Below are positions 45,631-55,600 of a stretch of DNA of 64,000 nucleotides, one piece after another. Position 1 is the stretch's first letter, and every line of letters begins with the position of its first letter. Under the pieces are notes generated by a model that was given only the letters and a program-made list of their open reading frames with translations, was not told where the DNA came from and did not search any database. Source of the DNA: Aplectana chamaeleonis (taxonomy: Eukaryota; Nematoda; Chromadorea; Rhabditida; Cosmocercidae). The DNA lies in contig JAPDOI010000361.1 of NCBI GenBank assembly GCA_029168955.1, positions 620,001 through 684,000 of the forward strand, written 5' to 3'. Both the position numbers and the translations under genes were made by a program.

Positions 45631-46783
45631 ACACTATGTAACAGGTTTTTTGTTCCTGGCTTCTAAGTGTTATATTCCAATTGCTTATGTCCAAAGTATG
45701 TGAAAAAATGACTTCATTGAGAACAAACTTCGCTTACGCTACAACAGCACGAAGAAAACCCGCTTTTTGTGAAAATAGAAGGATTTTTATTCGATTTCGG
45801 CATTGTGAACACTTAGAAACAAAAAATGCACACGGAATAGACAAACACAGTCGGAAAACACTCAAGAAGGTTCAGAAATGGGTAGATTTACGACTGTACT
45901 GTGAATTACTCTCTCGAAGTCGCACCCAAATGTAGTACCTCATAATGTTTCGTTATACTGTCCTAGGTAACGACTCTGTCCAAGGCTAAGGTCAAGGCTG
46001 GTATATTCGTCGGATCACAGATCAAGAGGATCATAAAATGTGAGGACTTCGCAAAGCTATTGAACAGGACGGAGAGAACGGCTTGGAGCGATTTCGTTGC
46101 AGTTGTTCACGGCTTCCTAGGTGATCACAGAGCTGAAAGCTTTGTAGAGTTGGTGCACTCTCATAAAGAATTACACCAAAATGGGATGCAGAATATCTCT
46201 GAAAGTCCATATAATTGATTCGCATCTTGACAAATTCAACGAGCAGGGCGAGCCCTTTCATCAAGTTATATTGGACTTTGAACGTCGGTACCAAGGACAG
46301 TATAACGAAACCATGAGGGGTGACTACATTTGGGTGCAACTTCGAGAGAGTGATTCACAGTACATTGGTAAATTCAGAATATCTACACATTTCTGAGCCT
46401 TGTTGAGTGATTTCCGACGGTGATTGTCTATTCCTTGTGCATTTTTTGTTTTAACCTGATCGTAGTGCCAAAAATGAATAAAAATCTTTCTATTTTCACA
46501 AAAAACAGTTTTCTTTGTGCTGTCGTCTTGTAAGCAAGGTTTGTGCCTAATGAAGTCATTTTTCACATACATAAGGCATAATCAATTCAAATATAACACT
46601 TAGAAGCCAGGAACAAAAATTGTCTTACATAAACACGCGATTTTCCAAATTTCATTGTCCTAGTCACAAAAGCGAAGTTTTCCTGGGATAACAGCGATTT
46701 CCTGTCTGTTCTAGACCTAACGGTTTGGGAAAACACAATTTCAACCCAGGAACAGAAAAAAAGTTAAAATTTGTTACATAGTG
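45631..46783 (+). mobile_element. TIR element carrying a broken ORF of a widespread mobile family
   Basis: Ends: CACTATGTAACAGGTTTTTT then GTTCCTGG at the left; CCAGGAACAGAAAAAAAGTT then TTTGTTACATAGTG at the right. Sub-terminal arms (about 45655-45935 and 46330-46620) are also inverted copies of each other (TTCCTGGCTTCTAAGTGTTATA against TATAACACTTAGAAGCCAGGAA). The ORF remnant lies between the arms. Inferred: an internally deleted DNA transposon; superfamily not assigned. Confidence 0.75.
45966..46396 (+). pseudogene. Fragment of a transposon-borne protein (unknown class), frameshifted
   Basis: First frame: KVKAGIFVGSQIKRIIKCED, then RTERTAWSDFVAVVHGFLGD. After a frameshift near 46180: MGCRISLKVHIIDSHLDKFN, then EQGEPFHQVILDFERRYQGQ and YIWVQLRESDSQY. 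I recognise this run (…SLKVHILDAHLDKF… / …GERFHQDILDFERRYQGQY…) as a protein tail found repeatedly in invertebrate genomes, associated with mobile DNA. Its biochemical role is unknown to me. A deletion removed the residues between DKF and EQGE that I would expect in the family. Confidence 0.65.
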
Positions 46784-46859
46784 TGATAGACAGGACAGCT
46801 TCGCGTCCCTGAAAGTATCGACAGCTCGGCAGTTTAGCGCGGAAAGTCTGAAACATTTG

Positions 46860-47375
46860 TGGGTTTAAGTGCTCACCCTAGTGAGGAGACTATAAAAAAA
46901 TTTGCCCTAGCGGCAGAGCGACCCCACCCTGAAGGTGCCTTCGGGTCAGGATCTATCCAGGGTCCCGTCACCAGCTAAGCCCCTGCATCAGCCTCCCCGC
47001 TGTGGTGTCCCAACCAGGACGCGACGGCTCACAAACCCGGTCTGGAGGTACCTCATCCTACCGCGACGGTGCCTGAATCTGGCTGCGACGGTGCCCGATT
47101 CGTGACCGGCTGCCCTGCGTCAGTCCGGACATGGGCGTAACCTTCGCCGAGGTGTGATAAACACATTAGGGTGAGGAACCATCCTCCCTGCGGACGGCGG
47201 CGAAAACCACCCCACCCCCCAACCGTGAGGATCCCCTATCCCCAGCGGTCAAAATTATGCTGGCCTCCGGAGAACGACTCGAAGTCACGTTCGAGGGCCG
47301 GCATCAGAATGCCGAATGAGGACTCGAGTAAGATGAGGCACCTTTTATACCGGCTGTGCATGTGATAAACACATT
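46860..47375. repeat. GC-rich repeat with direct terminal motif GTGATAAACACATTAGG
   Basis: The motif GTGATAAACACATTAGG occurs at about 47154 and again at about 47360, each after a GC-rich block with CGACGGTGCC-type and GCCTTCGGG words. Inferred: two consecutive tails of one non-autonomous retroelement (SINE or LINE 5'/3' fragment). No ORF assigned. Confidence 0.45.
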
Positions 47376-47477
47376 AGGACGTGATCATTTGCTTTACCAT
47401 GTTTCCGGAGCCGCCGCTACAGTATCGCGGCACGGTCCCGGCTGGCGGAAGGATCGTTGAACTACCACGCCGTACGT

Positions 47478-47913
47478 AAGGCAGCGTCCATACGTGGCGA
47501 GAGCGGGCGCTCCCGCTGTTGTGCGCCTCTCGACGCTCCTCAACGCTGCCTGCAAATTAATACAGGTAAACACCCCTGCCTCGTGTTGATTCGATTGACA
47601 ACATTTGATCGGGTGATCAATCGCTCGAATCGGCGCAACGACTAATGATTTCCCACGGTTTTCGACTTCCGTGGTGGGATTATGGAAAACAAGGGCAGTA
47701 GTTTTGATACAGGTTTAATGCCACCTGCTTCAGTGATGAAGCAGTAAACTGAAAACCTGCTGCTTATTTCGTGGTGGTGGCGCAAGCGCGCGAGAGCGAG
47801 CGGGCGAGGGCGCGCGAGAGGGAGCGCCTGTGAGCGACTAGCGAATCGTGTGCCCACGATGACCATCGATTTTGCGTGATCGCACGCTCTCGCCACGTAT
47901 GGACGGAGCCTAA
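47478..47913. mobile_element. TIR element, GCGTCCATACGTGGCGAGAG ends
   Basis: Left AGGCAGCGTCCATACGTGGC, then GAGAGCGGGCGCTC; right GCACGCTCTCGCCACGTATG, then GACGGAGCCT. About 435 bp with further inverted GC-rich words inside. Non-coding. Confidence 0.7.
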
Positions 47914-49164
47914 ACAAAACGTAGTCCTGATGACATGACGAATATGAAATGCTGGAACGGAGCTGGCAATTGAAATCAAGTTGAGAGAATTCGGTGGGAA
48001 GAACTGTGTTGGTAGAAAGCTAGATAAGCTGTGGGGTACTCTGTTCCAAACGAGGGCAAATGAAGAGTCAAAGGAAGCAGCCCTCCTCTGCGTCTCTGAC
48101 GTTTTTGTATTACGGTTAGACATAGCGTTCGCAAGTCATGTGCGCGACACAGCACGTGTCTTACCGTAAGCCAACACGTTGTTCATGGAGTCTTTCACGT
48201 TCTCATATCTTTTTTTCCGCATACTTCACCATGCTTTACGTTATTTTCGCTGAAAATGCCCATAATACTCTTGATGTGGATTTTCTTATTTACGTGGCAG
48301 GCAAGGTGTTTCAGGAAATGGATTCTGTTTTTGAATTACGGCAAGACATGTTGTGTCGCGCACTTGATTTGCGTACGCGACGTCTTACCGGAATCCAAAA
48401 ACGTCAGGGGCGCAGAAGGGGCGCTGCTTCCTTGGACTCTTTGATAGTCATCTCGTTCTTTCAGATTCCAGGGACGCTCGACTAATACACGACTACTCCC
48501 CGACCAACATCGCCCCAAGTCCCCCTGAAATCGACGTTTAAGTCCCCTCATCATGGAACGAAAGTGAGGAGAGATGGTACAGTGAAATGGGGGAATTGTG
48601 AAACCCGCGAAATTTTCACAGCGCAGCTGATATGGAATCATTGTGGAACAAATCGGGGCTCTTGCTGATGAATCGCGGGATCGACATTGGCGAGATAATA
48701 GCCTGAGGCCTTTCTAAACGGCCATTAGCCTCCGTACCGCCCAACTCGGCATTATAAGGCTCGGCATTGTGGTACTAGGCCACGTTTGACAACTAGATGC
48801 CCTAGTGCGCATTTTTACTCTGGATCCCCAAGAGATAATAACAATAAAATTCGTTCTCGCAGATTCTAACTACTCTTTGTGTCCTCTTGTGAGAGCTGAA
48901 CAAAAGGTGGAAGTAAGACAACGAAATGGGCAGAAAATGGAAGGAAAACAACAAAGGGAAAAAAAACGAAAAGAAAATAGAGAAATACAGCTTCAAATGC
49001 AGCTGCGCGTCGATGGAATTTTCAAATTCCGTTTTCCCGTGCGGACTCGGCCTGGCACGCAAACCTTGTGCCCCAAGCCCCGTGGACGGCAATCAATAAG
49101 GGAAGTTATTCCACAATATCATCACTCCGACGCAGTGTTCCACATGTGCCAGAATTGAAATACT
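47914..49164. other. Anonymous DNA
   Basis: Related words at about 48140 (GTGCGCGACACAGCACGTGTCTTACC, in parts) and 48340-48395 (inverted or direct echoes: GTTGTGTCGCGCACTTG, CGACGTCTTACCGG) suggest a decayed element. No gene recognised. Confidence 0.4.
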
Positions 49165-49355
49165 GGGCTGGGATTCATGAACGAGCATGGGTCCCAGCTG
49201 CGTCTGCTGCGAAGCTTTCACATGTTAACAACGCGCCAACACCTGTTCCGGCTAGCGCTGGGCTACATTTGGGTTTCACGACACCGCATCTCCGTGCTTG
49301 TGAAGATTTTGCTACGAACCCAGCTGGGACATACTTCGTTCATGAATCCCAGCCC
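49165..49355. repeat. Foldback repeat
   Basis: GGGCTGGGATTCATGAACGA, then GTCCCAGCTG at the left; CAGCTGGGACATACTTCGTT, then CATGAATCCCAGCCC at the right. About 35-base arms around a 120-base centre. Confidence 0.7.
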
Positions 49356-50680
49356 TGGGCGGAACAAGCACCGCCCTGTGCTCTAAGTCCCCCTGGAATC
49401 TGTGAGTTTGGGACAGAGTATAGTAAATGGATCTGACAATGGCTCAGTAAATGGTCTGACAGGGATTTAAATAGTATGTGAATGAAAAAAGAGATTGATA
49501 ACCCTCGATAAGTCCTTCAGAGAACTTTTCTGTAGCTGCCCATCTTTTTCTCTATTCATACACTATTCCCATGTTCTCTGTTAGATTGCGGTTTGTTCGC
49601 CTTCTCTAACCCATTCACTGCCACACCAGGTGTTAAAGGCAGTGTTCGCGATAAATTATGGGTGTTCAGTTTCTTACAGATTATGATAGGTCAAGGGATA
49701 ACTGTGACAACAGCGTCAAAAAGAGACCGATATTTGTGAAGTCCTTTGCATCCAAACGAAATAGTTTACCTCCACTTTCGAATTGTAAGCAATCGCTCGC
49801 CCACATCAAGATGCAAATCTTTTGGAAGTGTTAGATTTTGTTTTCTGCCAGTTCGAAATGTGGACCAAATCGAATAGAGGGCGGTTCGATGCACGCTCTG
49901 AATGCATTTAAATCCTTCTCGTTTGTCAAGTTGGTTCAAATTCCATCAGTAAACCGTAGGTTCGTCGAGGAGCTGTCATGATTTTTATTACCAGTGTTTG
50001 GACCGCAAAGGTGCCAGTAGTTAACGTGCATGTGTTACTGGGAGAAGCTTCTCTTATCTGGCGATAATGACCTATTCGAGCGGTGCCGCCGTCCTGCACC
50101 GCCGTGTCCCTTGTAGTTATACAGTATGTTTCATAACCATATGATCACCCCCTAAAAAAGCGTTTTCGCGTAAACGAGAACCCAAGGTAACTGTGGTTAT
50201 GGTTTTCAGATTTTACCGCTAGTAAGATAATCGAGAAGCACATGTTTGTGGATTGTTACTTCGATTTGTAGTTTCAGAACAACATTTATTTATTAACACC
50301 GTTCCTTAACCGTGAGGTCGCCCAGAGCAAATGATTTTTTTTGCTTAAAATCGTGACAACCAGGAACCTCTGAACTCCATTGGTCCTTCACGTTCACCAG
50401 CAACATCGAGGCGTTGTTGAGGCTCACTCTCAGCAAGGTTTCTAGTGCGGAAGATCAGACACCACTTCAAGCTTCTTAACTTACGGTCTGCATCTCCAAA
50501 ACCAAAGGGAGCAGACGATTACTAGCATAAATTTCCCTTGCAACCATGTGGTAGATGTTTCCCAAAGGATTGGGGCCTAGTCTAAAAGCAAGCAACGTCT
50601 GGGGTAACAGCCACTCAGAACTTTTAAAACAAGCTGTTAACACGCAATCCGCTAGTAACGGATTGTCCCCGTACCGAAGA
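49356..50680. other. Anonymous DNA with one lone TTAA-element end
   Basis: TTAA, then AGGCAGTGTTCGCGATAAA at 49632 is a left end of the AGGCAGTG family without a detected right end. No gene or RNA recognised. Confidence 0.4.
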
Positions 50681-50681
50681 T

Positions 50682-50990
50682 GAAGCAAGCAGAAGCTAAC
50701 ACGCGAAGCAAGTAGAAGCTAACGCTGAGCAATCAGAACCTTACCTTAGGTAGGGGAACGACGAACCATGCACCGAAGCGAGCGGAAGCAAACGCGAAGC
50801 AAGTAGAAACTAACACTGAGCGAGCGGAAGTTAACGGGAAGCAAGCAAAAGCTAACACTAAGCAAGTGGAAGCTAACGCAAAGCAAGCAGAAGCTAACGC
50901 TAAGCAAGCGGAACCTTACGATAGGCGGAAGGGGTAGAGTGAGAACCATGCGCCAAAGCAAGCGGAATCATAAACGAAGCGAGCGGAATC
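50682..50990. repeat. Minisatellite, about 21-bp unit
   Basis: Tandem AAGCAAGCAGAAGCTAACGCT-like units, degenerate at both ends (CGAAGCGAGCGGAA variants). The period is a multiple of three, so a repetitive minus-strand open frame (SVSFCLL-type) arises; I treat it as non-coding. Confidence 0.8.
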
Positions 50991-51781
50991 TCACCTTATG
51001 CAGAGGTAGAGAGGGAAACCCCATGGCACGGACTATCGAAAAGAGGACAGCTGAAATACCTTGTGCTAGCAGCGCTTAAAAATACGATGATTAGTTTCTC
51101 GACTACCAATGCATTTCGAATTTGAATACCACGGAACCGCTACCTTATATTGCCTATGAGTCAAATTCTACCTTGATTATAACAGCAGATACATGAAGAT
51201 AAATGAAGTTCGCCTTTCAGCTCTTTTCTATGAACCATGTAACAACATCGATTTTCTATACCTTTATCTCAGAAAACTTGCAATAACAACTGTCTTACTG
51301 GTCATTGGCTTTATCTCAGAATAAACACGCCAACAAATAGATAGCTTATGTAAGAGGCATATTCCAATGATTTAACACAAAATCCCTAAAGGTCAGATCT
51401 ATCGCATCACAGAACAGTGAAAACGTTCACATCGTTAGAAAACACGTATTTGGAGAGCATAAAACAGAGCAAGTCTCGACGGTAGTCGAGCTTCGTCGCC
51501 AGCTCATTCTCCCTTGCGTGCAGCGTTCTCTAGCTGCGAGAACGTTTTCCCACCTTGTTATTCGTCCTTTTCTGAGATAAGAACAGCTGCGAACTGGTCG
51601 TAGATGAGTTGTTGTCCTGGTACATCAAATCTCTAAACACAAGGAGGAGGAGGCGTAACACAAAAAAATTGTTACATGTTTTCATTCGCGCCAATTCTGC
51701 TTACCTTTATGGATTGTGTCCTTGGCTATCCGCTATTTCTTGTTCGACTGGTTCAGCGCTCAGGTCGTAATTGTCATTTTA
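50991..51781. other. Anonymous AT-rich DNA left of the LTR element
   Basis: No exon, RNA gene or clear repeat seen. Confidence 0.45.
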
Positions 51782-52652
51782 TGTAAAGGTTTTAGTGTGA
51801 CGATACAACGGCGCGATAACACAATATATGTGAATGCACTGGGATGAGGAGGATGTGACCCCTAAGGATTCCCCTTTAATTTCCCTTCTGTGATCTCACG
51901 AGCAACCTTGACAAAATAGTCTAGCGGGAGAGTTTTACCCGCACTGTAGTAACTCGGTCTCCGAGTTTCCTTTCCTCACCTAAAAATACGGATTAAAATG
52001 AAATCAACACAAACAATGTTCGCAAGGTATCCACGGTAATCAAACCGGTAGTTTCACAGGACACAGGTTGTATATTTGTTTACTTGTCAAAACTTCAAAA
52101 ATAATGGATGAGATACTAGTTGAGCAGTTAAGAGGTTACTATAAAATTACCCCGAGGAAACTAAGAGAGATCATCGAGGACCGTTCAGCCTAAAAACTAC
52201 CTTGCCGCTGTGGGTTTACCAACTAGGCGCGCGAGCTGGAACTCAAAAGGGGCTATCCCACGTATTGTGTGCGAAACGCCACTGAAGACTGTAAAATTGG
52301 TTGATTTTAGGCTAGTCTTCGCCTTCTGATGTTTTGGCCGCTCCCGGCCTTAGGTGGTTCCCGATGACGAAGTGGATCTCTCCACCAATCTGTCCTTGAA
52401 CAGTGATCGGGGGCGTTTTTATATGGATACGAGTGCTCCACCGTGATTGGCTGGCCCCGCCCATTTCTCACGCACGAGAGTGTGTCGATAATCACGTGGA
52501 CGGCCGAACGGTCATCGATTGCGCGAGAATGATGCAATACCGGAAATGAGAGAGAACGAAGAAATGATTATACATAAAGAAAGAATAAAGAACATAATGA
52601 ATAATACACAATGAACACAAAAGGAAAACACATTCAAGACACTGTACTGACA
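51782..52652 (-). repeat. 3' LTR of the Gypsy element
   Basis: 871 bp, same length as the partner at 59430-60300. It differs at about six positions, for example TTTCCTTTCC against TTTCTTTTCC, and ATACGGATT against ATACCGATT. The LTR has an ACACAAT..AATAAAGAA stretch near its U3/U5 borders on the plus strand, and a GC-rich middle. Confidence 0.95.
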
Positions 52653-52668
52653 TCTCCCTCCCCTAAAC
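52653..52668 (-). other. Polypurine tract of the Gypsy element
   Basis: On the minus strand, TTTAGGGGAGGGAGA abuts the 3' LTR directly. Known: the purine run primes plus-strand DNA synthesis in LTR elements. Confidence 0.85.
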
Positions 52669-52690
52669 ATAGGCTGTTCCACTCAGCCGA

Positions 52691-55600
52691 TCACTTGCTT
52701 CCGGTCTTGTGATGAGCAGGCAGTTCGTCCTTGAGTCTCATGCCGTGCATGTTCAGAAAAGTTGTTCTGTCCGATTGATTACGACCATGACGACGCGGCG
52801 GGGAGTAGGTGCGAGCTCGCGAGTGACTCTGACTTGGGCGGGGAGAACGTTCCCGGGACGGCTGGCGCTCCCTTAGAGCTCGGTTCGGCTCCTTAGAGCG
52901 TTCTCGCGAGTGCTGGGTGTGTCTTGCCCGACCTGGCTGATCGTAGCGAATGTGATGAGCGGCGACATAACCGCCTCTGCGATCCTGTCTGGTGTACGGT
53001 GCGAGTGTGAGGACGAGCACGTGGAAGTTGCGCGTAGCGTTGAGGAATCGCTTGGCACACGAGGGAGTGTACGACGGTGGTTTCTCCACGTGGCGGATTC
53101 CCAGTGAATGGCACGGAAGCCACGTCTGCCCTTCTGCGTCATTCGTTGGCAAAAAGATATGGATTCTTTGACGAAGCGAACTTCTCAGCACAATTGAGAA
53201 TTCACAGAAGTCGCGAAGCATGTCAACTCCGAATCCCCAGTTACCATCATCTCGTGGTTCAGGGAGACAGTACAGATTGGCTCCATTTGCCACACTGCGC
53301 ATGAAGTATGTCCACGGTCTGCACCAAGCGGTGGCACTATCGCTGTTTGTTGAGCTGAAGAGTACGATGGCGGATATCTCGCCGGTGAACCATTCTGGCT
53401 TGATGTCCTGGGCGCGCACGTAGGAGTGACATGTCTGGTTACGAAAAGTGTATCCAAGGGTGTGCTCTTGGAAACCATCCGGCAACAGGACCACGGTCGA
53501 CTTCGCATTAAGCTCCCACCAGTTAGTGGCCTTCCACTTGTCACGCATCGGAGCTCCAGATAGCGCTGTCGGGACCATATTAGCGAGGTTAAACGGCTCA
53601 TCTCGATGACGTTTTGGGTGCTCGAGCACAAATCCTTCGAACGCTCGTCTGAGGTGAGAACTGACATGCAGGCAACGTCCCCGGAAGTATGAGAAAGCCA
53701 CGGATAGTGCTGACGGACACAGCGTAATGTACTCTCGCTCGAGGAGTAGATCCTTTTTCATGGCATCAGGTAGGTGTGTTTGCTGTAGTATCGTCAGAGC
53801 GCGCGCCAACTCGAAGACAGACACGAACTTCATGTGCTTGAGGGGCGCATCGGGTACCACGTCTCCCAATTCCCCAAGAGGCTCGCACGGCATCGGATTT
53901 CCATCGTTGTTGAATTCACCGGGACATTTGAAGTCGATTGTTGTAGGATCGTCACGATTCGACCGATTGCTCCTGAACACAAAAGAATTTGATATTTGAA
54001 ACGGACTTTCAACAGAAAGGAAATTGCACGAAGGTGTGGGTGTTACCCCCTCTACTTTTTGTTTCTTACCGCGTCTTCGGCCTTGAGGTGCCCTGGTAGT
54101 TTTTCCCAGTACTGGAGTGTTATCTATATCGGCCGGAACTCTTACCAGCTGGTCGAATGGTAGGCGGAGAGGCTCCTCATTCTCGCCGATCATGGTGACA
54201 AGGGCTGAATTGTCGCTCGCCTCCAGAACGCGATAAGGCCCGCGCCATTCATGAGTAAGCTTAGGGTGCTTGGATATCCCCTTTTCAGCTGGGAGTTTGG
54301 TGTATACGCGGTCACCTGTCTTGAAGACATCCGATTGTGACGTCTTCCACTTCTTATCATAGGAGTTTTTCATAGCTTCGCGGTACTTGGAAGTATGTTC
54401 AGATATGCATTCCCGAGCAAGCTTCAATCCACTTAGGAACTCTGCCTTGTACTCCTCGATATCGACACGATAAGGTGAAAGGTGCTCCCGCGGTATAACC
54501 GATGAAGGATAGCGCGGGTCGTGACCATATACTAGGAAATGCGGACTCTCCGACGTTGCTGCATGCGGTGAAGCATTATAAGCATAGACCACGGCAGGCA
54601 AAATCCTATCCCATTCTGTTGCGACAACGGTCTTCTTCTTGAGCATCCGGACTATTGTTCCATTTGCCCTTTCGGTGACCCCGTTTTCTCTGGGACAATA
54701 TCCCTTCGTGAAGTCCTGTTTGATCTGCAGAATCTCGCATAGTGCCGACACGACCGCGTTTTCGAATTCTCCTCCTCTGTCTGATAAGATGCACTCTGGC
54801 CAACGGCCTCCCGCGCAAATCCATTGACTGAAAATGACTTCGGCGATGGTATCCGCTTTCTTGTCTGCTACTGGGTACGCCCCCAAGTACTTCGTGAAGT
54901 GGTCGATGACGGTCACTATGTACCTATTGCCTCTCGATGTTAACCCCATCTCCAGGATGTCGACACCGATAACTTCGAATGGTCTCTGGACGTTCCGAGG
55001 CTTTAACGGAGGTGTATTTGTTGCTTTCACGTTGGTCAAGAAACACGGCTGACATTGTTTGCACCAGTTGGTGAGGTCCTGCTTCATTCCTGGCCAGAAG
55101 ACAGTGCGCCGAAGCTGAGCATACATTTTTCTGGCGTTAAAATGACCGCCCATGACGCCATGATGGCCATCTTCGAAAATTGCACGTCTCTTGTTTTCTG
55201 GCACTACGAGGGCAGTAGATCCATCTTCCAGTACGAGCATAAGATGCCTACCTTCAATGAGAAAATCGCTCGAGCTCAGACGACGATCGTGGCGTGGTAG
55301 TTTGATCTCGACATCTTTGTTGTTTTCTATGGCCTCGAAGATAGCTTCATAGTTCTTGTCTTGTCGGAGTTCGTCTAACCAGCTGTCCACCGTCAGATGA
55401 CATACAATTCTTTCATTTTCAGTGTGAGTGGGCAAAACTTCCCCATCTGGATGAGTGGCAACCCCACGTGAGAGCGCATCCGCAACACAGTTAGCGGTCC
55501 CTTTAACATATTCGATGGTAAGGTTATACCGCTGAAGTTCCAGAGCCCATCTGAGCACGCGACCCGACACGTTTCTACGCTTGAAGAGTGATGTCAAACT

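Noticed and set aside
50746..50961. 71-codon minus-strand ORF with SVSFCLL repeats
   Set aside because: By-product of the 21-bp minisatellite.
52307..52537. 76-codon ORF present twice (also 59955-60185)
   Set aside because: It lies wholly inside both LTRs and has no recognisable domain. Treated as LTR sequence.
52691..54050. Extra pol region as a viral-type envelope gene
   Set aside because: No signal peptide, transmembrane segment or furin-like site can be seen.
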